Positions 6,103 to 12,700 of a stretch of 12,881 nt of DNA are shown piece after piece. Position 1 is the stretch's first letter. Each line of letters opens with the position of its first letter. Source of the DNA: an uncultured Clostridia bacterium (GTDB lineage Bacteria; Bacillota; Clostridia; Christensenellales; UBA1242). The translations under genes were made by a program, and so were the position numbers. Location of the stretch: assembly GCA_944363385.1 (NCBI GenBank), contig CALVUB010000015.1:1-12881 (forward strand), in the 5' to 3' direction. Below the pieces are notes generated by a model that saw nothing but the letters and a program-made list of their open reading frames with translations, made no database searches and was not told the origin of the DNA.

Positions 6103-6336
6103 GGAGATATATTACAATTAGGGCTGTGGCCAGCAGACTATGATTTTTCTGAATTTCAAAAAAATAATAGGGTTTATGTTTTTATTATTATAAATGGCAA
6201 AATATATAAATTTTATACCGGCATAAAATTTCAAAAATTTAAAAAGTTAATTGAAAATTTTAATCATAAATCATTTTACAATCATGGATTAAACATTGAA
6301 AAAAGTAAAAGTCTTAATAATATTTATTTCAGATAA
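6103..6336 (+). pseudogene. Start-less 77-codon ORF, probable gene remnant
   Basis: The frame is open from the TAA at 6100-6102 to TAA 6334-6336 and encodes 77 residues with protein-like composition (for example LGLWPADYDFSEF near the start, then many Lys, Ile, Asn, Phe and Tyr). There is no ATG, GTG or TTG near the front. A good-looking AAGGAG (6101-6106) is followed only by ATA and TTA codons in this frame. Either the gene has lost its start and N-terminus, or initiation uses a very rare codon. Composition is extremely AT-rich, even more so than the GNAT gene upstream, and fits the same foreign islet. I do not recognise the family. Confidence 0.4.
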
Positions 6337-6427
6337 ACTTTTAACTTAATTCAGTCAACGCCAGCGCATATTTTAGTGTTAGGATTGGTTGTCGGTCTTC
6401 CCGCCAGTATATCAAAAAGGAAAAACA

Positions 6428-6727
6428 ATGATAGGAAAATATAAAGTTATAACACTTTGCGGAAGCATGAAATTTAAAGATGATTTTCTGCGTGAACAAA
6501 AGCGTCTCACTTTGGAAGGAAATATCGTGCTTGCTCCAAATATGTTTGAACTTGAAAATATTACATCAAACATAAAAAGCATGCTTGACGAGATGCATAA
6601 AAGAAAGATTGACCTGGCTGACGAGGTTTTTGTTATCAATAAAAATGGTTATATTGGCTCTAGCACAAAAGCAGAAATTGAATATGCCCAAAATTTAGGT
6701 AAAAAGATAAATTTTATGAAAAATTAG
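6428..6727 (+). CDS. Small nucleoside 2-deoxyribosyltransferase-like protein
   Basis: The product is 99 residues. It starts with the strand VITLCGSMKFKDDF (CGS at 11-13), typical of the nucleoside deoxyribosyltransferase / DUF4406 Rossmann-like group. Mid-protein is MLDEMHKRKIDLADEVFVIN. The end has GYIGSSTKAEIEYAQNLGKKI, where the Gly-Ser-x-x-x-x-Glu stretch corresponds to the catalytic-Glu loop of the family. Related proteins cleave or exchange the base of (deoxy)nucleotides, but many short members are uncharacterised, so the activity is inferred. The ATG at 6428 is chosen because AAAAGGA (6415-6421) lies 6 bases upstream; an in-frame TTG 13 codons earlier has no SD. Composition returns to that of the host genes here. 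It ends before a bidirectional terminator shared with hsp20. Confidence 0.85.
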   Translation: MIGKYKVITLCGSMKFKDDFLREQKRLTLEGNIVLAPNMFELENITSNIKSMLDEMHKRKIDLADEVFVINKNGYIGSSTKAEIEYAQNLGKKINFMKN

Positions 6728-6780
6728 AACTCTTGCCAAATTGTTGTCCAATCATATTTAACTTTAAAAAATAGCTCACC

Positions 6781-6811
6781 AAAAAACGCACCCCTCTCGG
6801 TGCGCTTTTTT
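6781..6811. terminator. Bidirectional terminator between the deoxyribosyltransferase-like gene and hsp20
   Basis: The stem CGCACC/GGTGCG (6787-6792/6799-6804) is flanked by A6 (6781-6786) and T6 (6806-6811). It therefore works for the plus-strand gene ending at 6727 and the minus-strand gene ending at 6834. Confidence 0.88.
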
Positions 6812-6833
6812 CAATCCTGCGAAAGCTAAAATG

Positions 6834-7292
6834 TTATCTGATTTCGATTCTGTTTGAGCCTTCGATTTTCTTCTCTTCTTTTGGAAGAACAATCTTCAAA
6901 ATTCCATTGTCAAGTGATGCATTGACATCTTCTTTCTTGACATCACCAACATAGAATGATCGGCTGAATGAACCATAGCTTCGTTCTCTGCGAATGTAGT
7001 TTGATTTCTTGTTTTCGTCGCTGAAGTGATGTTCTCTCTTGGCTGATATTGTAAGATAACCATCTTTAAGGTCAAGATTTACATCTTTTTTGTCAATACC
7101 TGGCAACTCCACCTCAAGTGTGTAGTCTTTTTCACCCTCTTTGACATCAGTTTTCATCATCTGATTGAATCTGTTTGCATCCCTTCTGTCAATCATTGGC
7201 ATGCCAAAGAAGTCGTCAAAGAATGGTGAAAAGAAGCCAAAATCGTCTCTATCCCCTCTTGTTGTAAGATCAAATTTATCATTGTTTTTCAT
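6834..7292 (-). CDS. Hsp20 / alpha-crystallin small heat-shock protein
   Basis: This is an ATP-independent cytoplasmic holdase that keeps unfolding proteins soluble as large oligomers. The product is 152 residues, normal for the family. The N-terminal arm (1-45) is rich in Phe, Asp and Arg (DDFGFFSPFFDDFFG). The alpha-crystallin domain runs from about 46 to 140, with LEVELPGIDKKDVNLDLKDG, a loop with RRERSYGSFSRSFYV, and the hallmark ASLDNGILKIVLPK. The C-terminal tail carries the I-x-I oligomerisation motif as IEI (149-151). The start is backed by GGGAGG (7299-7304), 6 bases away. It has its own perfect-consensus promoter with a CIRCE-like half-site in the spacer, suggesting heat-shock repression by HrcA or a similar protein. 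It is divergent from dfx. Confidence 0.97.
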   Translation of the reverse strand: MKNNDKFDLTTRGDRDDFGFFSPFFDDFFGMPMIDRRDANRFNQMMKTDVKEGEKDYTLEVELPGIDKKDVNLDLKDGYLTISAKREHHFSDENKKSNYIRRERSYGSFSRSFYVGDVKKEDVNASLDNGILKIVLPKEEKKIEGSNRIEIR

Positions 7293-7326
7293 AATTTACC
7301 TCCCTTTGCATTTTAAATGCAAGCAT

Positions 7327-7355
7327 ATTATAGCGCAGAGTGCTAGCAATGTCAA
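7327..7355 (-). promoter_or_regulatory. hsp20 promoter with CIRCE-like half-site
   Basis: On the minus strand, TTGACA (7350-7355), exactly 17 bases and TATAAT (7327-7332) give a perfect consensus. Inside the spacer, CTAGCACTC (7338-7346) matches 8 of 9 bases of the HrcA operator half TTAGCACTC. Nine bases further on, where the other half should read GAGTGCTAA, stands ATATGCTTG, which keeps only the TGCT core. A promoter this strong on a stress gene implies repression, and the degenerate CIRCE is the best visible candidate. Confidence 0.75.
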
Positions 7356-7457
7356 ATAAATAGTGCCAATTTTTCTAAAAATTTTAAAAAATTTTTGTTA
7401 AGTTTTCAAAATTTTGACCTCTACAGCATCATTTTTGCCCAAAACGCAAGCGATTAT

Positions 7458-7486
7458 TTGGAAAATCACAGAAAATTTGATATAAT
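7458..7486 (+). promoter_or_regulatory. Promoter of the dfx operon
   Basis: TTGGAA (7458-7463), a 17-base spacer and TATAAT (7481-7486), preceded by TGA, form an extended -10 promoter. The expected start is at about 7493, with AAGGTG (7502-7507) placed 5 bases before the dfx ATG. Confidence 0.8.
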
Positions 7487-7512
7487 TTGTCTGAAAAAAG
7501 GAAGGTGAAATC

Positions 7513-7887
7513 ATGAAAAAACTTGTTTTTTATAAATGTCAAATATGTGGCAATGTGGTTGTTAAGCTTGTCGATGCAGGCGTGCCTGTGTTTTGCTGTG
7601 GGCAAAAAATGGTAGTGCTTGATGCCAACACAACCGACGGCGCTGTTGAAAAGCATAAACCAGTGACAAAGATTGACAGAAAAACTGTGTTTGTCCAAGT
7701 TGGCGAAGTCCTTCACCCTATGACTGAAGAGCATTACATCAACATGATTGTTTTGGAAACAAACAAAGGTTTTGCAGTGAAAAATCTCTTGCCCGGACAA
7801 ACTCCTTCAGCAAACTTTGTTTTGTCAGATGATGAAAAAGTGGTTGCAGTTTACGCATATTGCAACCTGCACGGCATGTGGGCATGA
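7513..7887 (+). CDS. dfx: Desulfoferrodoxin (superoxide reductase, class I type)
   Basis: It reduces superoxide to hydrogen peroxide without releasing oxygen, the standard defence of anaerobes, and acts in the cytoplasm. The product is 124 residues. The N-terminal desulforedoxin-like Fe(SCys)4 centre has all four ligands: Cys9, Cys12, Cys28 and Cys29 (CQIC...CC). The catalytic neelaredoxin domain has the EKHKP loop (Glu46, Lys47, His48), His68 and His74 in HPMTEEH, and the axial Cys117 plus His120 in CNLHG. The His4-Cys1 iron site is thus complete. The start has AAGGTG, 5 bases upstream. The stop codon overlaps the start of the next gene (ATGA), so the two are one operon and probably translationally coupled. 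The peroxide formed could be removed by the Prx6-type peroxiredoxin at 4436-5122. The gene is divergent from hsp20. Confidence 0.97.
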   Translation: MKKLVFYKCQICGNVVVKLVDAGVPVFCCGQKMVVLDANTTDGAVEKHKPVTKIDRKTVFVQVGEVLHPMTEEHYINMIVLETNKGFAVKNLLPGQTPSANFVLSDDEKVVAVYAYCNLHGMWA

Positions 7888-8429
7888 GCGAAATCTCATC
7901 TTGCGCTCTTTGTGGAAATTTAGTCAAGCTTTCAGATGATTGTCTTCTTCAAAAAGGAAAGACAAATTTTATTGTTGTTGGAGAAAGCCCTGCCAAAAAT
8001 GGTTGGATCGTGTCTAAAAAAGCCTTCTTTGACGCAAATGGCAAACTGCAAGCAAGTGGAAGAGTTTTGCAAAAATTGCTTGATATATTGAACATTTCAA
8101 TAACCGACATCTATTTTACCGAAGCATGCAAATGCATCATTGAAGACAGAAAAAATCTGGAAAAATGCGCGCAAAATTGTCTGCCACATTTAAAAAAGCA
8201 GTTGGCAAAACTTCCTTGCAAAGTGATTTTGACAATGGGTTTGCATCCAACGCAAGCACTTTTGGGCACAAAAATCAAAAAATTTTCAGATTTTGTTGGC
8301 AAAGAGTTTGATTTTAAAGTTGATGAGAAAAAATTTATACTAATTCCCATCTACCACCCTTCACCCCTAAATCCAAAAGGCTATAGTGGCAATGTGGAAA
8401 TTTTTCAAAAGCTAAAAAAATATAACTAA
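7884..8429 (+). CDS. Uracil-DNA glycosylase superfamily protein (family 4-like, probable 4Fe-4S)
   Basis: The product is 181 residues. The start ATG (7884) overlaps the dfx stop as ATGA; an in-frame TTG eight codons earlier is not needed. The fold signature is FIVVGESPAKNGW (29-41), corresponding to motif 1 (GEAPG) of family 4 glycosylases. It is followed by ASGRVLQKLLDIL, then the core strand VILTMGLHPTQALLG (114-128) and IYHPSPLNP (156-164), which carries the HPS of motif 2. Cysteines Cys7 and Cys10 (CALC) plus Cys82 or Cys84 and Cys95 or Cys99 are spaced as expected for the iron-sulphur cluster of this group. It may remove uracil or other damaged bases from DNA. Motif 1 is not canonical (ESPAKN instead of EAPGxxE), so substrate and activity are uncertain. 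Cotranscription with superoxide reductase hints at repair of oxidative damage (inference). Confidence 0.85.
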   Translation: MSEISSCALCGNLVKLSDDCLLQKGKTNFIVVGESPAKNGWIVSKKAFFDANGKLQASGRVLQKLLDILNISITDIYFTEACKCIIEDRKNLEKCAQNCLPHLKKQLAKLPCKVILTMGLHPTQALLGTKIKKFSDFVGKEFDFKVDEKKFILIPIYHPSPLNPKGYSGNVEIFQKLKKYN

Positions 8430-8449
8430 TTTTCTTTTTCAAGCTTTTT
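8407..8449 (+). terminator. Possible weak terminator of the dfx operon
   Basis: AAAAGCT (8407-8413) can pair with AGCTTTT (8442-8448), helped by inner A/T runs, and a few T follow. It overlaps the last codons of the glycosylase-like gene. The loop is long and the stem AT-rich, so this is tentative. Confidence 0.3.
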
Positions 8450-8464
8450 TGTCGCAAAATTGCT

Positions 8465-8492
8465 TTGAAGAATATATAAATTGTATTATAAT
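8465..8492 (+). promoter_or_regulatory. Promoter of the nucleoside-hydrolase-like gene
   Basis: TTGAAG (8465-8470), a 16-base spacer and a perfect TATAAT (8487-8492). Only five bases separate the -10 from the ATG at 8498, so the message is predicted to start at or next to the start codon. Confidence 0.75.
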
Positions 8493-8497
8493 TAGAC

Positions 8498-9457
8498 ATG
8501 ACTATGAAGAAAAATCAAAAGAAATATAAAGTTATTGTGATGACCGAACCAGGTGTCGATGATGCCACCTGTCTTATTTTGATGATGAATGACCCTAGAA
8601 TAGACATCAAACTTATCACAACTTTGCGTGGAAATGTGCCAATTGAAACTTGCACAAGAAACATGCTTCACCTTTTGGATTTATATGACAAAGATATTCC
8701 AGTTGCAAAGGGCGAGTCTAAAGCGCTTTATCGAAATAGTCCAACGGCTGAATACATTCATCAAAAGGAAGGACTAGGCGGATATATCCCACCAAAAAAG
8801 ACTTCGCATAAATGCATAAAAGAAGATGCGATTGAAGCAATGTATAGGGTGCTTAAAGAAGGCGATGGCGACATTATTCCAATTGTTTTAAGTCCTCACA
8901 CAAACATTGCCATGCTTATTTTAAAGCACCCTGACATTATTGAAAAAATCCCTTGCATATATTTTGAAGGCGCTTCTCCTTATGGAATGCCTGGTTTTCC
9001 CGACCACATTTCTTTCAACATTTCTTCCGACCCTGAAGCTTTCAAAATTGTCTTGGACAGCAAAATTCCCCTCTATATGATTCCTTCAGATATGGGAAGA
9101 AGAAAGGCTCACCTTGATGAAAAGTTTATCTATAGCCTTAAAGAGTTAAACGATAGCGGAAATTTAATCTTTCAGATGGATACAGGCTATTGGGAGCCTG
9201 GCTTTGTTGATAAGAGAATTGCCACCAACGACTCTTGTGCTTACTACTTTTTGGTGCATCCAGAACTGTTTGAAACAGTGCAGTGTCAGGTGGAAGTTGA
9301 TTGTGACCTTGAACCAGGCAAAACCTATATGAATTTCACTGAAAAAGGTCATGTAAAAATGGCGATTGCAATAAAACGAAAAAAATTTTTAAAATTGTTT
9401 TATAAAGACGTAAAAAATCTTAAAAAAATAAAATTAAAAAATTTTAATAGAGCATAA
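8498..9457 (+). CDS. Inosine-uridine nucleoside hydrolase-like protein with altered active site
   Basis: The product is 319 residues with the overall fold signature of IU-nucleoside N-ribohydrolases, which split nucleosides into base and ribose using an Asp-bound calcium. Visible motifs: EPGVDDA (17-23) where the family has DxDPGxDDA; LRGNVPIETCTRN (43-55); EGLGG (91-95); LSPHTNIA (132-139); FNISSDPEA (174-182); and NDSCAYYFLVHPELF (245-259). Compared with the Crithidia enzyme, Asp8 is Met15, Asp10 is Glu17, Glu166 is Ser173 and His241 is Asn245. The residues matching Asp14, Asp15, Asn39, Asn168 and Asp242 are kept. It may therefore have a different substrate or little hydrolase activity. No SD precedes either ATG 8498 or ATG 8504; the promoter position suggests a leaderless message starting at 8498. 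The tail (about 300-319) is Lys-rich. It has its own promoter and terminator, so it is a single-gene unit. Confidence 0.88.
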   Translation: MTMKKNQKKYKVIVMTEPGVDDATCLILMMNDPRIDIKLITTLRGNVPIETCTRNMLHLLDLYDKDIPVAKGESKALYRNSPTAEYIHQKEGLGGYIPPKKTSHKCIKEDAIEAMYRVLKEGDGDIIPIVLSPHTNIAMLILKHPDIIEKIPCIYFEGASPYGMPGFPDHISFNISSDPEAFKIVLDSKIPLYMIPSDMGRRKAHLDEKFIYSLKELNDSGNLIFQMDTGYWEPGFVDKRIATNDSCAYYFLVHPELFETVQCQVEVDCDLEPGKTYMNFTEKGHVKMAIAIKRKKFLKLFYKDVKNLKKIKLKNFNRA

Positions 9458-9477
9458 CCGATTTTGCTCTATTTTTT
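9446..9477 (+). terminator. Terminator of the nucleoside-hydrolase-like gene
   Basis: The perfect 9-bp stem AATAGAGCA/TGCTCTATT (9446-9454/9465-9473) is followed by T4 and further T-rich sequence. The stop codon (9455-9457) lies in the loop. Confidence 0.85.
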
Positions 9478-9663
9478 ATTTATATTCTTTAAAATAAAGG
9501 TGAAAAAAGATTAAAAAAACATTTTTTTAACAATTTTTCTTGATTTTTTCTTGATTTTTTAGCAATTTTTTAATAATTTTGATTAAAAAGTATTTTTCTG
9601 CCATTTTTGCAAACAATTTTTTATAGATATTTATTCTATAAATAAATATTTATTATATAAATA

Positions 9664-9732
9664 AAAATGCCGAATTTATTTTGAAATTTTCTTCTTGTGT
9701 GATAAAATCAAATTGTAAAAAAATGTCGAATT
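9664..9732 (+). repeat. 13-bp direct repeat flanking the promoter of the giant secreted-protein gene
   Basis: AAAATGCCGAATT (9664-9676) recurs as AAAATGTCGAATT (9720-9732), 12 of 13 identical, start to start 56 bp. One copy is just upstream of the -35 and the other overlaps the start of the SD region. A regulator binding both sides of the promoter is possible, but chance in AT-rich DNA is not excluded. Confidence 0.4.
9681..9708 (+). promoter_or_regulatory. Promoter of the giant secreted-protein gene
   Basis: TTGAAA (9681-9686), a 16-base spacer and TAAAAT (9703-9708), preceded by TGA as an extended -10. It lies 38 bases before the ATG. Confidence 0.6.
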
Positions 9733-9746
9733 AGGAGTAAGGGTTT

Positions 9747-12700
9747 ATGAAAACAAAAAAACTGTTTAATTCAATTTGTTTAACATTTGTCTTGATTGGT
9801 GTGCTTATCGGCGGACTGTTTTTATCAGGCGAAAAAAAATTTATCTCGTCAGATGCTGCTTTTACTGAATATACCGAAATCACAAACAATCTGCCAGAAT
9901 ATTTAAATCGCAAAGGTGGCATTAAAACATCTGATGACAGCATCATTCTTCTTGACGCTACAACCAATAACACCTTTTCTCTTTCAATTGCAGCTGATGA
10001 AGATGACATAATCACAGGTGAAAACGATAACGAACAAAATTACTCTTACAAAATTTCAGATACAGAATACTATTACTTCAACTTTACAAACGCCCTTTCT
10101 CTTTACAAAGATGTGACAAATCAGCAAGACTATACAAATCAAGCAAACCTGTTGGGGACCACCTCTATTGAAAATTTTGCAAGTCCTCATACAAACAACG
10201 CTTTCACAGTCGATGGTCTTTCAGTGCCACCTCAAAAACTGAATGTAAACTTTAAAATTGGTCCAAAATTTTCTGTTGATACTCAAAATCCGCAAAAAAT
10301 CATAACATTAGAAGAAGGTTTATACACCCTTGTGATTCCAATGACAAGATGGTATACATATGATGGCGGGCTGACTTACGCGACTGACTCATCTGACACA
10401 GTTCAAATTGAATATACCTTTATGATTTTCAACTCAAACACCTACTTCAACTCAACAACTGGTCTTCAAAACGCAACAATGTTAAACACAGAAAATGTGA
10501 CCTTGACAAACAACAGCGGTTATTCAATGTTCTATTACTACAACTACACTTCCACTTCTCTTCCAAAATTCTCCTATAACCCTTATGTTTATCAAATCAC
10601 TGTAAACTTCACCGACTATAATCAAAACAGTTTCTATCGCAAAGTGGAATATAACGGAAATGGTTTTAACATCAAAGATTCAAACGGAGACCTTGTCAGT
10701 GAAGGCGAAGAGTATATTATGACTGGCTATGATGATGAAAGCAAGGAGGCATACATAACTTTCAACGAACTTGGCAGTTACGACATTTCATTTGAATATC
10801 TCTATCGCGTTGAAGACAGCAATGAAATTTTTGAGCTTCCTTTTGACCAGCTTCAATCTGATTCATCACTCATCCAATACAACAAGGCACAAAGACTTTA
10901 TATCTATGGCTACCAAACCATGTATACCAACTTCAACGAGCCTGTCGACTCTGCCACAAACCAGTGCCAATCAAGAGAACTGAAAACAATTTCAGAGGAC
11001 AAAACAACTTTTGAGCAATCAGCAGATATCACCGCTTTGTTTATGAAGTCAACGCAGAAAACAGCTTTTTCTCAACCTAGTTCAAATCCATATACAATCT
11101 CTGGCAACGACTCCTTACAATCAGAAGTTCAAGCTTTCTTGAAAAGTGGCAACGCACCATCACTAGTAACGACAAATCAAGTGCCTATCAGATTTTTGTC
11201 AAATGTAAACCTTAAAACAAGTTCTGCTACAAACGACAATACAAAAAGTTATATCTTCTCTGTAACTGGAGAAGGAAATAGTTTAACATTGGATGACTCA
11301 TCGGATGACTCTTCAGCCTTTACAAATGAAAATCAAAACACACCTGGCACTTATGTTTATATCATTCAATATCAATTTGACAGCTATCTTGGAGAAGGTG
11401 GCGTGCAACAAAGCGCATATTATCACTATCAAATCTTCTATTTCCAAATCACAAACGAAACTCCTGCTGTGACTGTTGTAGATGAAAATGGCAACAATTT
11501 CTCAACAACAAGATATACAAACAAGTCAGTTTATCTTATCAATGAGTCAACTGACAGCCCTTACAACGCCGATGTGACAATTGAAGTCAACATTTATGAT
11601 TATGAGACACGTCAATCACAAACGATAGGCTTTCAAAATTTAGCCTCCTATGACAAATCAACTTACACATATTTCGCATCATTATCATCAGACGAAGCCG
11701 GTCTTTTAGCTCATAAAGGAAAAGAAGCTGTTTATATTGACAGCCAAGGCACAGGCGCAGACAGGAAATTTACAATCAGTTATCGCTCAACAATGACAAG
11801 CAACAACTCTTACACCTTCACGATTGACACAGATGAAATATCTTTTGCCTCTCCTCGTCTGGCTGAAGAAGGCCTAGATGGAAATTATTCGCTGGGCAGA
11901 GACATAACAGCGCCTACAACAAACTCACCTTTTGCTTTTGCTTGGAATGAAAAGGCAAGCGGAGCAACAACCTATGGCTATGTAAAATATTTCCAATTTC
12001 AAGCGATTAATTATTATAACACTACAAGCCTGCAAAGTCTGCTCAACCAACTTCTGACAATTGGCGTTGTTCCAGTTTCTTACAAACTTGACTTTAGCAA
12101 CTATTCTGATTGGAGTCCTATTTCAAATGCTTATGGACTTAACACCATTTCAGGCACAAGCATTAAAACTGACGCAGGACTTTATCTTATTGAAGTGTAT
12201 GACATTGCAGGAAATGTTGGCTATGATATCTTTGTGCTTGACAACACTGAGCCTCGCTTTATAAAGATTACCGAGGCTGACACAACAACTCTTGAAATTT
12301 TATCCGCTTCAGATGTGATAGCTGTCAGCGATGCAACCGTTTCGGTAAATTGGGGAGACTATAAAGGCATTATTTTGCAAAACTACTCAGATTTTTCTGC
12401 TATCAAATCTTATGAATATGCATATATGGTTGATAAGGTCAGCGCAGATACAGCCTTACAAGACGCCCTAAGAAAATACACCAACCCAGCTGAAAACTCA
12501 AACATAAAACATCTTTCACAACTTACAGGTAATATTGAAGATAGCCTTCCTTATGCAAGCAACTATATGGTCATTGAAATTGACAACAATTTTGCTGTAA
12601 AAAACACCACTTCAGACAACTTTGTCTTGCAACAAGGCAACAGCTATACAATTGAGATGATATCTAACGATGTTGCAATAGAAGGCACTTATCAATTTTT

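Larger units (their letters stand above)
9478..9746. other. Very AT-rich intergenic region
   Basis: About 270 bases without a gene. It holds a tandem pair of CTTGATTTTTT (about 9539-9560), a perfect 14-base palindrome AATAAATATTTATT (9641-9654) within TATAAATAAA-like repeats, and the promoter of the next gene. The AT-rich, A/T-tract-laden composition is compatible with intrinsic curvature or an UP-element. I see no RNA gene or riboswitch in it. Confidence 0.6.

Noticed and set aside
5360-6410. Attachment-site duplication of the tRNA-Ser 3' end at the far edge of the AT-rich islet
   Set aside because: The best partner of CTCTCCGCCA near 6397-6410 (CTTCCCGCCA) is too short and imperfect to be called a repeat, and no integrase gene is visible.
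9731-10015. Minus-strand ORF over the start of the giant gene
   Set aside because: It overlaps the signal peptide and promoter of a frame that stays open for more than 3 kb; it has no SD and low-complexity composition.
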